From the NCBI GenBank assembly GCA_040752115.1, contig JBFMFB010000011.1:1-64000 (forward strand): a stretch of 64,000 bases of DNA, written 5' to 3'. The translations under genes were made by a program, and so were the position numbers. The notes beneath the pieces were generated by a model. The model saw nothing but the letters and a program-made list of their open reading frames with translations. It did no database searches and had not been told where the DNA came from. The stretch's first letter is position 1, and every line of letters starts with the position of its first letter. Positions 33,915 through 42,433 of this stretch are shown here, in pieces. The stretch comes from JBFMFB01 sp040752115 (GTDB lineage Bacteria > Pseudomonadota > Gammaproteobacteria > Burkholderiales > Sulfuricellaceae).

Positions 33915-35990
33915 TCACTTCAGCGGTTTAGCCAGCGTCTCCAGCAGCAGTTCCTGAGCAGACACGGCTTTGGCGCGGCGCGGATGCTTACGGCGATAGC
34001 GGCCGTCCGCGTCCATTTCCCACGCTTGGCAATTGTCCTTGAGATAAGGCTCCAGCCCTTCCTTGATGACCCGCTTCTTCAGCTTCGGATCCAGCACGGG
34101 AAACGCGATTTCGATGCGGCGGAAGAAGTTGCGGTGCATCCAGTCGGCGCTCGAAAGATAGACGTCGTGCGCCCCGCCGTTGCGGAAATAGAAAATCCGC
34201 GAATGTTCGAGAAAACGCCCGATCACCGAACGCACCCGGATGTTCTCGGACATTCCCGGCAATCCGGGGCGTAGCGCGCAAACCCCGCGCACGATGAGGT
34301 CGATCTTTACCCCGGCGCCGGAAGCCTCGTAGAGCGCCTGGATGATTTCCGGCTCCACCAGCGAGTTGATTTTCGCGATGATGGCTGCCGGCCGCCCGGC
34401 GCGAGCATGCCTGGCTTCGGCGCGAACGGCCTGGATGAGCCGCTCTTGCAGAGTGAAGGGGGATTGCCACAGGTATTTGTGCCGGCCCGCCTTGCCCAGC
34501 CCGGTGAGCTGCGCGAACACGTTGTTGGCGTCGCGGCAGATTTCCTCGTCGCAGGTGAACAGGCCGAAATCGGTGTAAAGCTTGGCGGTGCGGGGATGGT
34601 AATTGCCCGTCGCCAGGTGTACATAGCGGCGCAGCCTCCCTTCCTCGCGCCGCACCACCAGCGCCATCTTGGCGTGGGTCTTGTGGCCGACCACGCCATA
34701 CACCACATGTGCTCCCGCTTCCTCCAGCCGGGAAGCCCAGTTGATGTTGGCCTCCTCGTCGAAGCGCGCCAGCAGCTCCACCACCACCGTGACTTCCTTG
34801 CCGCTTTGCGCCGCCGCGATGAGCGCTTCCATCAGCGCCGAATCGGCGCCGGTGCGATAGACCGTCTGCTTGAGCGCCAGCACCTGGGGGTCGCCCGCCG
34901 CCTGCTGGATGAAGTCGATCACCGGATTGAAAGACTGGAACGGATGGTGCACCAGGATATCGCCCTCGCGGATCGCCTGGAGGATGTCTGGCTGCTTTTC
35001 CAGCCCCGGCGGCAAACCGGGCGCGAACGGCGCATACTTGAGGCCGGGGCGCTCGACCTGATCGGGAATCTGCATCAGGCGCACCAGGTTGACCGGTCCG
35101 TTGACCTGATATAGATCGTCAGGGCTGAGCTGGAATTGCTCCAGCAGAAATTCAGTCATCGCCGGCGAACAGTTGTCCGCCACTTCCAGCCGCACCGCGT
35201 TGCCGTAATGGCGATGCGACAACTCGCCCTGCAGGGCGGTGCGCAGATTCTTGACCTCCTCTTCGTCCACGAACAAATCGCTGTTCCGGGTGACGCGAAA
35301 CTGGTAGCTGCCGCGCACATTCATGCCGGAAAACAGCTCGCCCACGTGGGCGTGAAGAATGGAGGAAAGGAACACGAAATCGTATTCCGCCCCTGCCACC
35401 TCCGGCGGCAACTGGATGACGCGCGGCAGTGCCCGCGGCGCCTGGACGATGGCCGCGCCGGAGCTGCGGCCGAAGGCGTCCTTGCCTTCCAGCTCGACGG
35501 CAAAATTCAGGCTTTTGTTGAGCACACGCGGGAAGGGGTGCGCCGGATCGAGGCCGATCGGAGTCAGCACCGGCATGACTTCGCGGAAGAAGTAGGCTTT
35601 GATCCACTCGCTTTGGGCTGCGTTCCAGTGCGCACGGCGCAAAAAACGAATGCCCTGGCGGTCGAGCTCCGGCAGGATCACCTCGTTGAACAGCTTGTAC
35701 TGGCGCTCGACCAGCACATGCGCCAGCCGGCTCACCTCGCGAAAAACCTGGCGCGCAGACATGCCGTCCGGCCCGGTCATCGCGCTGTTGTACTTGATCT
35801 GCTCCTTCAGGCCGGCGACCCGAATCTCGAAGAATTCATCCAGATTGCTGCTGACGATACACAGGAATTTCAGCCGCTCCAGCAGCGGGCTGGACGGCTC
35901 CGCCGCCTGCTCCAGCACCCGCTGATTGAAGGCGAGCTGGCTCAGCTCGCGGTTGAGGTAGCACTCGGGGGCACTGAATTTCTTGGTCAT
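33915..35990 (-). CDS. ppk1: Polyphosphate kinase 1
   Basis: This membrane-associated enzyme makes polyphosphate from ATP. The 691-residue protein contains the N domain (YLNRELSQLAFNQRVLEQA), the head domain, and two phospholipase-D-like C domains with the phosphorylated histidine in VGHKTHAKMAL and a second histidine in SSADWMHRNFFRR. The length is normal. It is encoded on the opposite strand to the preceding metallopeptidase gene, ending 18 bases from it. Confidence 0.97.
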   Translation of the reverse strand: MTKKFSAPECYLNRELSQLAFNQRVLEQAAEPSSPLLERLKFLCIVSSNLDEFFEIRVAGLKEQIKYNSAMTGPDGMSARQVFREVSRLAHVLVERQYKLFNEVILPELDRQGIRFLRRAHWNAAQSEWIKAYFFREVMPVLTPIGLDPAHPFPRVLNKSLNFAVELEGKDAFGRSSGAAIVQAPRALPRVIQLPPEVAGAEYDFVFLSSILHAHVGELFSGMNVRGSYQFRVTRNSDLFVDEEEVKNLRTALQGELSHRHYGNAVRLEVADNCSPAMTEFLLEQFQLSPDDLYQVNGPVNLVRLMQIPDQVERPGLKYAPFAPGLPPGLEKQPDILQAIREGDILVHHPFQSFNPVIDFIQQAAGDPQVLALKQTVYRTGADSALMEALIAAAQSGKEVTVVVELLARFDEEANINWASRLEEAGAHVVYGVVGHKTHAKMALVVRREEGRLRRYVHLATGNYHPRTAKLYTDFGLFTCDEEICRDANNVFAQLTGLGKAGRHKYLWQSPFTLQERLIQAVRAEARHARAGRPAAIIAKINSLVEPEIIQALYEASGAGVKIDLIVRGVCALRPGLPGMSENIRVRSVIGRFLEHSRIFYFRNGGAHDVYLSSADWMHRNFFRRIEIAFPVLDPKLKKRVIKEGLEPYLKDNCQAWEMDADGRYRRKHPRRAKAVSAQELLLETLAKPLK

Positions 35991-36026
35991 CGGAGTTTGT
36001 CGCCGGCAGCGGTTTTGCGCCCCCGC

Positions 36027-36308
36027 CTATTTTTTCTCGGTGCCCGGCGGCACATAGCCGGCGGCGGCATCGGCGCCGGAGCCGAAGAAGTGCGCCTCCA
36101 TCTGCTCAGCCAGATACTTGCGCGCCTTGGGATCGGCGAGATTGAGCCGGTTCTCGTTGACCAGCATGGTCTGGTGCCTCAGCCATGCCTGCCACGCTTC
36201 CTTGGAAACATTCTCGAAGATCCGCTTTCCCAGCTCGCCCGGATAGGGCGGAAAATCAAGCCCTTCGGCCTCGCGACCGAGCTTGATGCACTTGACCATT
36301 CTTGCCAT
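36027..36308 (-). CDS. yggX: Oxidative damage protection protein YggX, Fe(II) trafficking
   Basis: The 93-residue protein matches the YggX family in length and motifs: VKCIKLGREAEGLD at the N terminus (conserved Cys), PYPGELGKRIFENVSKEAW, WLRHQTMLVNENRL and LNLADPKARKYLAEQME. YggX protects iron-sulfur clusters from oxidants and may carry Fe(II). The start may be at 36308 or at the second ATG at 36299. It lies divergent from the lipid A acyltransferase pair. Confidence 0.95.
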   Translation of the reverse strand: MARMVKCIKLGREAEGLDFPPYPGELGKRIFENVSKEAWQAWLRHQTMLVNENRLNLADPKARKYLAEQMEAHFFGSGADAAAGYVPPGTEKK

Positions 36309-36414
36309 GCCTCGACTCCATCTCTGACGATAAGGCTTGAATGATAGCGCAAGAGACTGTTTTCAGGCTACTTGCAGAGCCGGCAGGCGCACCCCATCCT
36401 GTATAATCCGGCCG

Positions 36415-37290
36415 ATGAATATTTTGTTCGCCGTGCTCGCTCGCCTGCCGCTGCGCTGGGTCCATGCCCTGGGCGCAGTGTTGGGATGGCTGATCTACTG
36501 GTCTTCCCGCCGCTATGCCGCGCGGATGTGGGAAAACCTGTCGCGCAGCGGCGTGTGCGGTGGCCCGGATGACTGCCGCGCGGTGCTGCGCCGCTCGATC
36601 GGCGAAGCCGGGAAGAGCTTTCTCGAACTGATTCCGGTGTGGGGCCGGCCGCTGCCCCAGGCGCTGGAGCTGGTGCGCGAGTGCCGCGGCTGGGATGCGG
36701 CAGAAGCCGCACTCGCCGAAAACCGCGGCATCATTTTCCTGACGCCCCATCTGGGGTGCTTCGAAATTGCCAGCCTGTATATCGCCGCACGCCAGCCGAT
36801 CACCATTCTCTACCGCCCGCCCAAGCTGCGCTGGCTCACGCCGCTGATGGCGGCGGGGCGCCAGCGGGGACAGGTTACCCTGGCGAGCACCGATCTCAGG
36901 GGGGTGCGGGTGTTGCTCAAGGCGCTGAAGCGCGGCGAGGCGGTCGGCATCCTGCCGGACCAGGTCCCGAGCAAAGGCGACGGCGCATGGGCCGATTTCT
37001 TCGGCCGGCCGGCCTACACCATGACGCTGGCGCAGCGCCTGCAGCAGGCGACCGGCGCCGCGATCATCCTGGTTTTTGCCGAGCGCCTGCCCCGGGGGAA
37101 AGGCTATGCGCTCCAGTTCGAGCGCCTGCCCGAAGCACTGCCCGCCGATGCGGCGGCCGCGGCGCATGCCCTCAACGCCGCGGTGGAAGGACTGATCCGC
37201 CGCAACCCGGCGCAGTACCTGTGGAGCTACAACCGCTACAAAACACCGCGCGGCGCCGCCGCCGACAGGCCGGACCACGCCGCCCCATGA
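36415..37290 (+). CDS. lpxL: Lipid A biosynthesis lauroyl acyltransferase (first of pair)
   Basis: The 291-residue LpxL/HtrB-family protein adds a secondary acyl chain to Kdo-lipid A at the inner membrane. One N-terminal membrane helix (about residues 5-25) is present. The active-site HX4E motif appears as PHLGCFE, followed by the YRPPKLRWL block and GILPDQVPSKGDG. The start at 36415 fits the family N terminus (NILFAVLARLPL). Its stop overlaps the ATG of a second acyltransferase gene (ATGA). Confidence 0.92.
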   Translation: MNILFAVLARLPLRWVHALGAVLGWLIYWSSRRYAARMWENLSRSGVCGGPDDCRAVLRRSIGEAGKSFLELIPVWGRPLPQALELVRECRGWDAAEAALAENRGIIFLTPHLGCFEIASLYIAARQPITILYRPPKLRWLTPLMAAGRQRGQVTLASTDLRGVRVLLKALKRGEAVGILPDQVPSKGDGAWADFFGRPAYTMTLAQRLQQATGAAIILVFAERLPRGKGYALQFERLPEALPADAAAAAHALNAAVEGLIRRNPAQYLWSYNRYKTPRGAAADRPDHAAP

Positions 37291-38156
37291 CCCGCCTCGG
37301 GCTGGCCCTCGTCTGGCTGCTGCACTTCCTCCCGCTGCCGCTGCTGGCGCCGCTCGGGCAGGGCCTGGGCATGCTGCTGTACTGGTTCGGCCGCGAGCGC
37401 CGGCGCGTGGCGCGCATCAACCTGCGCGCGTGCTTTCCCGAACTGCCGGATGGCGAGCGCGAGCGGCTGCTGCGGCGCCATTTCCGCGCCTTCGGCCGGG
37501 CCCTGCTGGAGCGCGGCATCCTGTGGTGGTCCTCCGGGGCACGTATCCGGAAACTGGTCAGAATCGAGGGCCTGGAGCATTGGCAGAAGGTCAAAGACCG
37601 CCCGGTCATCTGGCTGGCGCCGCATTTCGTCGGGCTGGACATGGGGGGGGTGCGGCTGACCTGCGAGTTTCCGCTGGTTTCCATGTACAGCCGGCAGAAA
37701 AATCCGGTATTCGATGCCGTGCTGCTGCGCTCGCGCACCCGTTTCGGCACCTCCGTCCTGGCATCGCGCCAGCAGGGGCTAAGGCCGGTGGTGAAGGCGA
37801 TGCGCGAAGGATTGCCGTTCTACTACCTGCCGGACATGGATTTCGGCCCGCGCGACGCGGTGTTCGTGCCATTTTTCGGCGTCCCCGCGGCAACCATCAC
37901 CGGGCTGTCGCGCCTGGCAAAAATGACCGGCGCCGCGGTGGTGCCGGCGGTCACCCGACAGCTTCCCGGCGGCGCGGGCTACGTGCTGAGATTCCATCCG
38001 GCGTGGGACAACTTTCCCGGCGCCGACATCGAAGCGGACACGCGGCGCATGAATGCGTTCATCGAGGAGCGGGTGCTGGAAATGCCGGAGCAGTACTTCT
38101 GGCTGCACAAGCGCTTCAAGACCCGGCCGCCGGGCGAGCCGCGCTTCTATCGCTGA
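37287..38156 (+). CDS. Lipid A biosynthesis acyltransferase (second of pair)
   Basis: This 289-residue LpxL/LpxM-family paralogue follows the previous gene with a 4-base overlap. It has an N-terminal membrane helix, the HX4D motif in APHFVGLDMGG (about residue 114), the MYSRQKNPVFD block and YYLPDMDFGPRDAVFVPFFG, the last typical of the family. The two acyltransferases probably place different acyl chains to give a hexa-acyl lipid A. Which primary chain each modifies cannot be read from the sequence. Confidence 0.92.
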   Translation: MTRLGLALVWLLHFLPLPLLAPLGQGLGMLLYWFGRERRRVARINLRACFPELPDGERERLLRRHFRAFGRALLERGILWWSSGARIRKLVRIEGLEHWQKVKDRPVIWLAPHFVGLDMGGVRLTCEFPLVSMYSRQKNPVFDAVLLRSRTRFGTSVLASRQQGLRPVVKAMREGLPFYYLPDMDFGPRDAVFVPFFGVPAATITGLSRLAKMTGAAVVPAVTRQLPGGAGYVLRFHPAWDNFPGADIEADTRRMNAFIEERVLEMPEQYFWLHKRFKTRPPGEPRFYR

Positions 38157-38170
38157 AAGGAACCCCTGCC

Positions 38171-38584
38171 GTGTTCGAAAATCCCTCGCCGGCCGCGCTG
38201 TGCGCGCTGCTGAAAAATTCGCCGAACATCGCCGTGGTCGGGCTCTCGCCCAGGCCGGAGCGCCCCAGCTTCCGCATTGCCAAAGCCATGCAGCAGCTTG
38301 GCTTCACCATTATCCCGGTGCGCCCCGGCGTGGCCGAGGTGCTGGGGCAAAAGGCGTATCCGCGCCTGTCCGACGTGCCGGACAGGATCGACCTGGTCAA
38401 CGTCTTCCGCGCCGCGGAGCATCTGGATGCTATTGTGGACGAATGCCTTGCTTTACAATTACCGGCAATCTGGATCCAGGAAGGCATCGTCAACGAAGCC
38501 GCCGCGCAGCGGGCGCGCGATGGGGGCATGGCGGTGGTGATGGACCGCTGCATCTGGCGCGACTACATGGAGTTTTGCTTATAA
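38171..38584 (+). CDS. CoA-binding domain protein (YccU-like)
   Basis: The 137-residue single-domain protein starts with GTG after AAAGGA. It has the Rossmann-like CoA-binding fold: IAVVGLSPRPERPSFRIAKAMQ, then IPVRPG, DLVNVFRAAEH and the C-terminal VMDRCIWRDY, conserved in the YccU family, whose role is unknown. It lies 14 bases after the acyltransferase pair and abuts dapF. Confidence 0.9.
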   Translation: MFENPSPAALCALLKNSPNIAVVGLSPRPERPSFRIAKAMQQLGFTIIPVRPGVAEVLGQKAYPRLSDVPDRIDLVNVFRAAEHLDAIVDECLALQLPAIWIQEGIVNEAAAQRARDGGMAVVMDRCIWRDYMEFCL

Positions 38585-39418
38585 ATGCTGCTCAAGTTCA
38601 CAAAGATGCACGGGTTGGGCAATGATTTCGTGGTCTTCGATGCGATCTCCCAGGCCGTCAACCTGACCCCGGAGCGCTGCCGCCGGCTCGCCGACCGCCA
38701 CTTCGGCATCGGCTGCGACCAGATCCTGCTGGTGGAAAAGCCGACCCGGGCGGATGCCGATTTCCGCTACCGCATCTTCAATGCCGATGGCGGCGAAGTC
38801 GAGCAGTGCGGCAACGGCGCACGCTGCTTCGTGCGCTTCGTGCATGACAAAGGGCTCACCGCCAAAACCGAGATCCGCGTCGAAACCGCCGCCGGCATCA
38901 TCGTGCCGCGCCTCGAGGCGGACGGCCAGGTCACGGTCAACATGGGCGTGCCGCGCTTCGAGCCGGACGAGATCCCGTTCCTGACGGAAAAGCGCGCACC
39001 CACCTATTTCCTCAGCGTGAACGGTACAATTGTCGAAATCAGCGCCCTGTCCATGGGCAACCCCCATGCCGTGCAACTGGTGGAAAATGTCGATGCCGCG
39101 CCGGTGGCGGTAGAAGGGCCGCTGATCGAGCATCATCCGGCTTTCCCTGCGCGGGTGAACGCCGGCTTCATGCAGGTGATGGATCGCGGCCATATCCGGC
39201 TGCGCGTTTACGAGCGCGGCGCGGGAGAAACGCTGGCCTGCGGCACCGGCGCCTGCGCGGCGGCGGTGACGGGAATCGCGCGCGGCCTGCTGGACGCCAG
39301 CGTGCGGGTGGCCATGCGCGGCGGCGACCTGACTGTCCGCTGGGAAGGAGAGGGGCAGCCGGTATGGATGACCGGGCCGGCGGTGACGGTGTTCGAGGGA
39401 GAAGTCAATGTTGAATAA
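38585..39418 (+). CDS. dapF: Diaminopimelate epimerase
   Basis: This enzyme converts LL- to meso-diaminopimelate for lysine and peptidoglycan synthesis. The 277-residue protein has FTKMHGLGNDFVV at the N terminus, the first catalytic cysteine in VEQCGNGARC (about residue 75) and the second in LACGTGACAAAV (about residue 218). The ATG directly follows the previous stop. It overlaps the DUF484 gene by 11 bases if that gene begins at 39408. Confidence 0.97.
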   Translation: MLLKFTKMHGLGNDFVVFDAISQAVNLTPERCRRLADRHFGIGCDQILLVEKPTRADADFRYRIFNADGGEVEQCGNGARCFVRFVHDKGLTAKTEIRVETAAGIIVPRLEADGQVTVNMGVPRFEPDEIPFLTEKRAPTYFLSVNGTIVEISALSMGNPHAVQLVENVDAAPVAVEGPLIEHHPAFPARVNAGFMQVMDRGHIRLRVYERGAGETLACGTGACAAAVTGIARGLLDASVRVAMRGGDLTVRWEGEGQPVWMTGPAVTVFEGEVNVE

Positions 39419-40103
39419 GGAAAAGGCGATGAAACTGACGACCGGCGACGTAGCGCAATACCTGAAGGAGCACCCGAAATTTTTCGAGGAACACGTCTCC
39501 CTGCTGGAGGAAGCTTTTATCCCCCACCCCCACGGGGGCCGCGCGATCTCGCTGGCCGAACGACAGCAATTGGCCTTGCGCGAAAAAAACAAGCTGCTGG
39601 AAGCGAAATTGCGCGAGCTGCTGCAATTCGGCGAGGAAAATGACGCCATCGGGGAAAAGGTGCACCGCTTCAGCCTGGCGATCATCAATTCGCACAGCCT
39701 GGACTCGCTGCTGCCGGCGATTTACCTCACGCTGCGCGAGGACTTCGCCGTGCCGGACGTGGCGCTGCGCATCTGGACACTCCCCGCGCAAGAGACGAAC
39801 CGCCCGGAATTTTCCGGCACCAGCAAGGAACTGCGCGTATTCGCCGAGAACCTGACCACCCCCTACTGCGGCCCTCATGCGCCGTATGAGGCGGGCGCCT
39901 GGTTCGGGGAAGACAAGGCCCATCTGAAATCCTACGCCATCGTCGCCCTGCGGGCCGAGCAGGCATTCGGCCTGCTGGTGCTGGCGAGCGGCGACGCGCA
40001 CCGCTTTTATCCGGAGATGGGCACCCTCTATCTCAAACGCCTGGGGGAACTGGTGAGCGTGGCGATGCAGCCCTATCTGTCGCACGACAAGGACGCAGCC
40101 TGA
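39408..40103 (+). CDS. DUF484 family GAF-like protein
   Basis: The 231-residue protein (224 if it starts at the ATG at 39429, which has an AAGGA site and matches the family N terminus better) has the DUF484 signature VAQYLKEHPKFFEEH followed by a coiled coil (about residues 45-70) and a GAF-like sensor domain. The function is unknown, but the gene is nearly always between dapF and xerC in proteobacteria. It overlaps the xerC ATG. Confidence 0.93.
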   Translation: MLNKEKAMKLTTGDVAQYLKEHPKFFEEHVSLLEEAFIPHPHGGRAISLAERQQLALREKNKLLEAKLRELLQFGEENDAIGEKVHRFSLAIINSHSLDSLLPAIYLTLREDFAVPDVALRIWTLPAQETNRPEFSGTSKELRVFAENLTTPYCGPHAPYEAGAWFGEDKAHLKSYAIVALRAEQAFGLLVLASGDAHRFYPEMGTLYLKRLGELVSVAMQPYLSHDKDAA

Positions 40104-41038
40104 TGGCCGACGGGCTGGCAGCCCCCGCGGGCTCCGGCCCGGAAGCCGAAACCCGCGCCGCCGGCCTGCTGCGCGGCTACCTCTCCCATCTCGCCGACGA
40201 GCGCCGCATGGCGCACCTGACCTGCGAAAGCTACGCGCGGGATGTGGCGGAGCTGCTCCGGCTGGCGGGCGAAACCCCGCTCGAACACCTGCAAATCCAC
40301 CATATCCGGCGCTTCGTGGCGCAGCTCCATGCGCGCAGCCTGAGCGCCCGCACGCTCGCGCGCATGCTCTCCGCCTGGCGCGGCTTTTTCCGCTACCTGG
40401 CGCGCGACCACGGCTTCGTCCACAACCCCTGCGACGGCCTGAAGGCACCGCGCCGGGAAAAATCCCTCCCTGGCGCCCTGTCGCCGGAGCAGGCCGGCCG
40501 CCTGATGGAGATCACCGATGACAGCGCGCTGGCGGTGCGCGACAAGGCGATGTTCGAGCTGTTCTATTCTTCCGGGCTGCGGCTTGCCGAGCTGGTCGGG
40601 CTCGGCCTGGAAAACATCGACCTCGACGAAGGAACCGCGCGCATCACCGGCAAGGGCAGCAAAACCCGCATCGTTCCGGTAGGCCGCCTCGCCGTGGCGG
40701 CAATCCACGCCTGGCTGCCGCTGCGGGCACAGTGGCTTCGCGCGGGAGAAACCGCCCTGTTCATCGGCAAAACCGGCGCCCGCCTCACCCCCCGCGCCGT
40801 CCAGTACCGTATCAAGGAATGGGCGGTGAAACAGGGCATCGCCGCCAACGTCCATCCGCACGTCCTGCGCCATTCCTTCGCCTCGCACGTACTGCAGTCC
40901 AGCGGCGACCTGCGGGCGGTGCAGGAAATGCTCGGCCACGCCAACATCTCGACCACCCAGGTCTATACCCACCTCGACTTCCAGCATTTGGCGAAGGTTT
41001 ACGACGCCGCGCACCCGCGGGCGAAGAAGAGGTCTTGA
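40103..41038 (+). CDS. xerC: Tyrosine recombinase XerC
   Basis: XerC acts with XerD at dif to resolve chromosome dimers. The 311-residue protein has an N-terminal SAM-like domain (residues about 20-110), and the catalytic residues in SGLRLAEL (Arg), GKGSKTR (Lys), HPHVLRHSFASH (His, Arg), LGHANISTTQVYTHLD (His, Tyr nucleophile). The dapF-DUF484-xerC order shows it is the housekeeping recombinase. It is the last core gene before the accessory island. Confidence 0.96.
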   Translation: MADGLAAPAGSGPEAETRAAGLLRGYLSHLADERRMAHLTCESYARDVAELLRLAGETPLEHLQIHHIRRFVAQLHARSLSARTLARMLSAWRGFFRYLARDHGFVHNPCDGLKAPRREKSLPGALSPEQAGRLMEITDDSALAVRDKAMFELFYSSGLRLAELVGLGLENIDLDEGTARITGKGSKTRIVPVGRLAVAAIHAWLPLRAQWLRAGETALFIGKTGARLTPRAVQYRIKEWAVKQGIAANVHPHVLRHSFASHVLQSSGDLRAVQEMLGHANISTTQVYTHLDFQHLAKVYDAAHPRAKKRS

Positions 41039-41164
41039 GGGGGGCGGAGCGGGGGAATCCGTTTTTAGAAAACGTGGTGCGTCCCCTATTATTAACATGG
41101 CGGGGAAATATTGATGCATTCCCGCAATTCCGGCAAGATGCCGGGAAGGTTTTCCTACAACTTC

Positions 41165-41172
41165 GTTAGGGC
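41165..41172 (+). other. Integron-like R' site GTTAGGGC
   Basis: GTTAGGGC just before the 41184 gene is the exact reverse complement of GCCCTAAC at that gene's stop codon (41675-41682). In an integrated cassette the TTRRRY start and the RYYYAAC end of the attC are complementary in this way. The terminal G differs from the strict GTTRRRY consensus. Confidence 0.35.
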
Positions 41173-41183
41173 ATGAGAAGAAG

Positions 41184-41681
41184 GTGCCGACAATACAAGA
41201 CCCTTTGCAGTTTCTCCTTGGCCTGTTTGCGACCCTCGTCCTTGGCTTCGGTGTTAAACCGCTAATCGACTGTGCAAAAAAGTCGATGGTCCTGCCCGCA
41301 CCAAATGCGACGCTCGAAAGAGAGTGGGCCGCGCTTATGAAAGGAAACGAGGGCGGTCGAGTGTTGGGATACCTGGAACGGTTTTTCTTCTTTGGCGCTT
41401 TCTGGGGGGAAGCAAATGGCGCTGCCGCAGCGTGGCTCGCGTTCAAGGTTGCATCAAAATGGAACGCATGGAGCAACGTAATTTCAGTTCCAAAGGAGAT
41501 TGAAGGCCTGGACCCAATCCAGTTTCTCATCGCGCGACGCTGTTGGGGCTCGCATTTGCTGACGACTTTCTTGATCGGAACCTTGGCCAACATCCTCGCT
41601 GGCGGCCTGGGCGTATTCGTCGGCAAGCATGGTTACGCCCTCCTAAGCGCGCTGTGTGCGGCACTGGCGTCGCAGCCCTAA
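41184..41681 (+). CDS. Conserved membrane protein, possible gene-cassette product
   Basis: The 165-residue protein has hydrophobic segments at about residues 8-25, 64-87 and 123-160, so it is probably inserted in the membrane with two or three helices. The middle part reads GYLERFFFFGAFWGE then AAAAWLAFKVASKW, a pattern I associate with a family of small uncharacterised membrane proteins. The GTG at 41184 has a weak AGAAG site. An 8-base inverted pair (GTTAGGGC / GCCCTAAC) brackets it, resembling an integron cassette. It differs in base composition from xerC next to it, being less GC-rich. Confidence 0.7.
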   Translation: MPTIQDPLQFLLGLFATLVLGFGVKPLIDCAKKSMVLPAPNATLEREWAALMKGNEGGRVLGYLERFFFFGAFWGEANGAAAAWLAFKVASKWNAWSNVISVPKEIEGLDPIQFLIARRCWGSHLLTTFLIGTLANILAGGLGVFVGKHGYALLSALCAALASQP

Positions 41682-41735
41682 CGATCTCGTTGGACGCGGA
41701 CGCCCGCAGGCGTGCCTTCGTTCTGCGTCGTACAA
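41675..41735 (+). other. Degenerate attC-like site
   Basis: CCCTAAC at the stop codon is followed after 6 bases by GTTGGAC and then by the imperfect hairpin GGACGCC-CGCA-GGCGTGCC. That is the order R''-L''-stem of an attC. A matching L'-R' half (ending GTTRRRY) was not found, so the site is truncated or the resemblance is accidental. Confidence 0.3.
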
Positions 41736-41795
41736 TCAACTTGGCTGTACCCGTAGCATAGCGGGCGCGGTGTCAGGTCTTGCATTAACACATTT

Positions 41796-42345
41796 TGTGC
41801 GCTTCGCGCAATTGTTTACTTGCCGGGGGCAGCCCGGCGGCTGGTTACCTTTCTTGCTTCGCCAAGAAAGGTAACCCAAAGAAGGCGACCCCCATCCGCC
41901 GCCCCTTCGGGGTTCCCTGCGTTGCTCGCCAAGCCGGGCGGCTGCGCAACTCAACCTCGCGCCTGCGGCGCTCGGGATTCGAACAGTGCTCGCCGACTGC
42001 CCCCGGCTCGTCTGCGCTACTCGGCGGCGGACCAAGGGGGGAAAGGCGTCGCAGAGCGACATGCGGGGCTGCGTTCGACAGCGCAGCGGTTTTTTACTGC
42101 TTGAGGTGCTGCTTATTTGGCGGAGGGTCTCCCCTTCTGCGCCGCTGAGGGTTGACGGGCAAATTGGGGAAAAAGGCGAGCATTGTTCGAGCTCCGCAGC
42201 AGTCCGCGTTTTGTGCGGACTGCCAGGGCGACAACAAGGCGCAACGCGCCGCCGTTGCGGCGTAGACTCATGCGCGCAGCGCGTGATGTCGAAGCCAATT
42301 GCGCAGCCGCCCAATTTGCGGAATTATGTAGCAACAGCACAATAC
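41796..42345 (+). repeat. Left copy (about 550 bp) of the island-bracketing repeat element
   Basis: This stretch has no credible gene. It shares a 27-base identical block (41820-41846) and a 16-base identical block near its right end (42318-42333) with an inverted, shorter copy at 52939-53040. Directly after the first block a 14-bp perfect stem (41843-41856 with 41863-41876, loop CTTCGC) forms a hairpin. The middle, about 440 bases, is absent from the right copy and is rich in short GC-rich stretches. I recall similar stretches as common intergenic repeats in betaproteobacteria, where they give spurious short open frames. The rest of the gap up to 42433 holds nothing I can identify. Confidence 0.75.
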
Positions 42346-42433
42346 AAAAGATCAACAACTTAGCGGTCAGTTTGCATCTACGGCTATGAAGTGCGGGCCG
42401 TCTACTGACCCCGTTCAGCCTTGCGCCTCGTTG

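Noticed and set aside
36402..36407. TATAAT upstream of lpxL
   Set aside because: The only TTG-like -35 (TTGCAG at 36372) is 24 bases away, too far, so it is not called as a promoter.
41796..42345. Several open frames of 70-190 codons in the repeat region
   Set aside because: They overlap each other on both strands, lack ribosome-binding sites and lie in a repetitive intergenic element.
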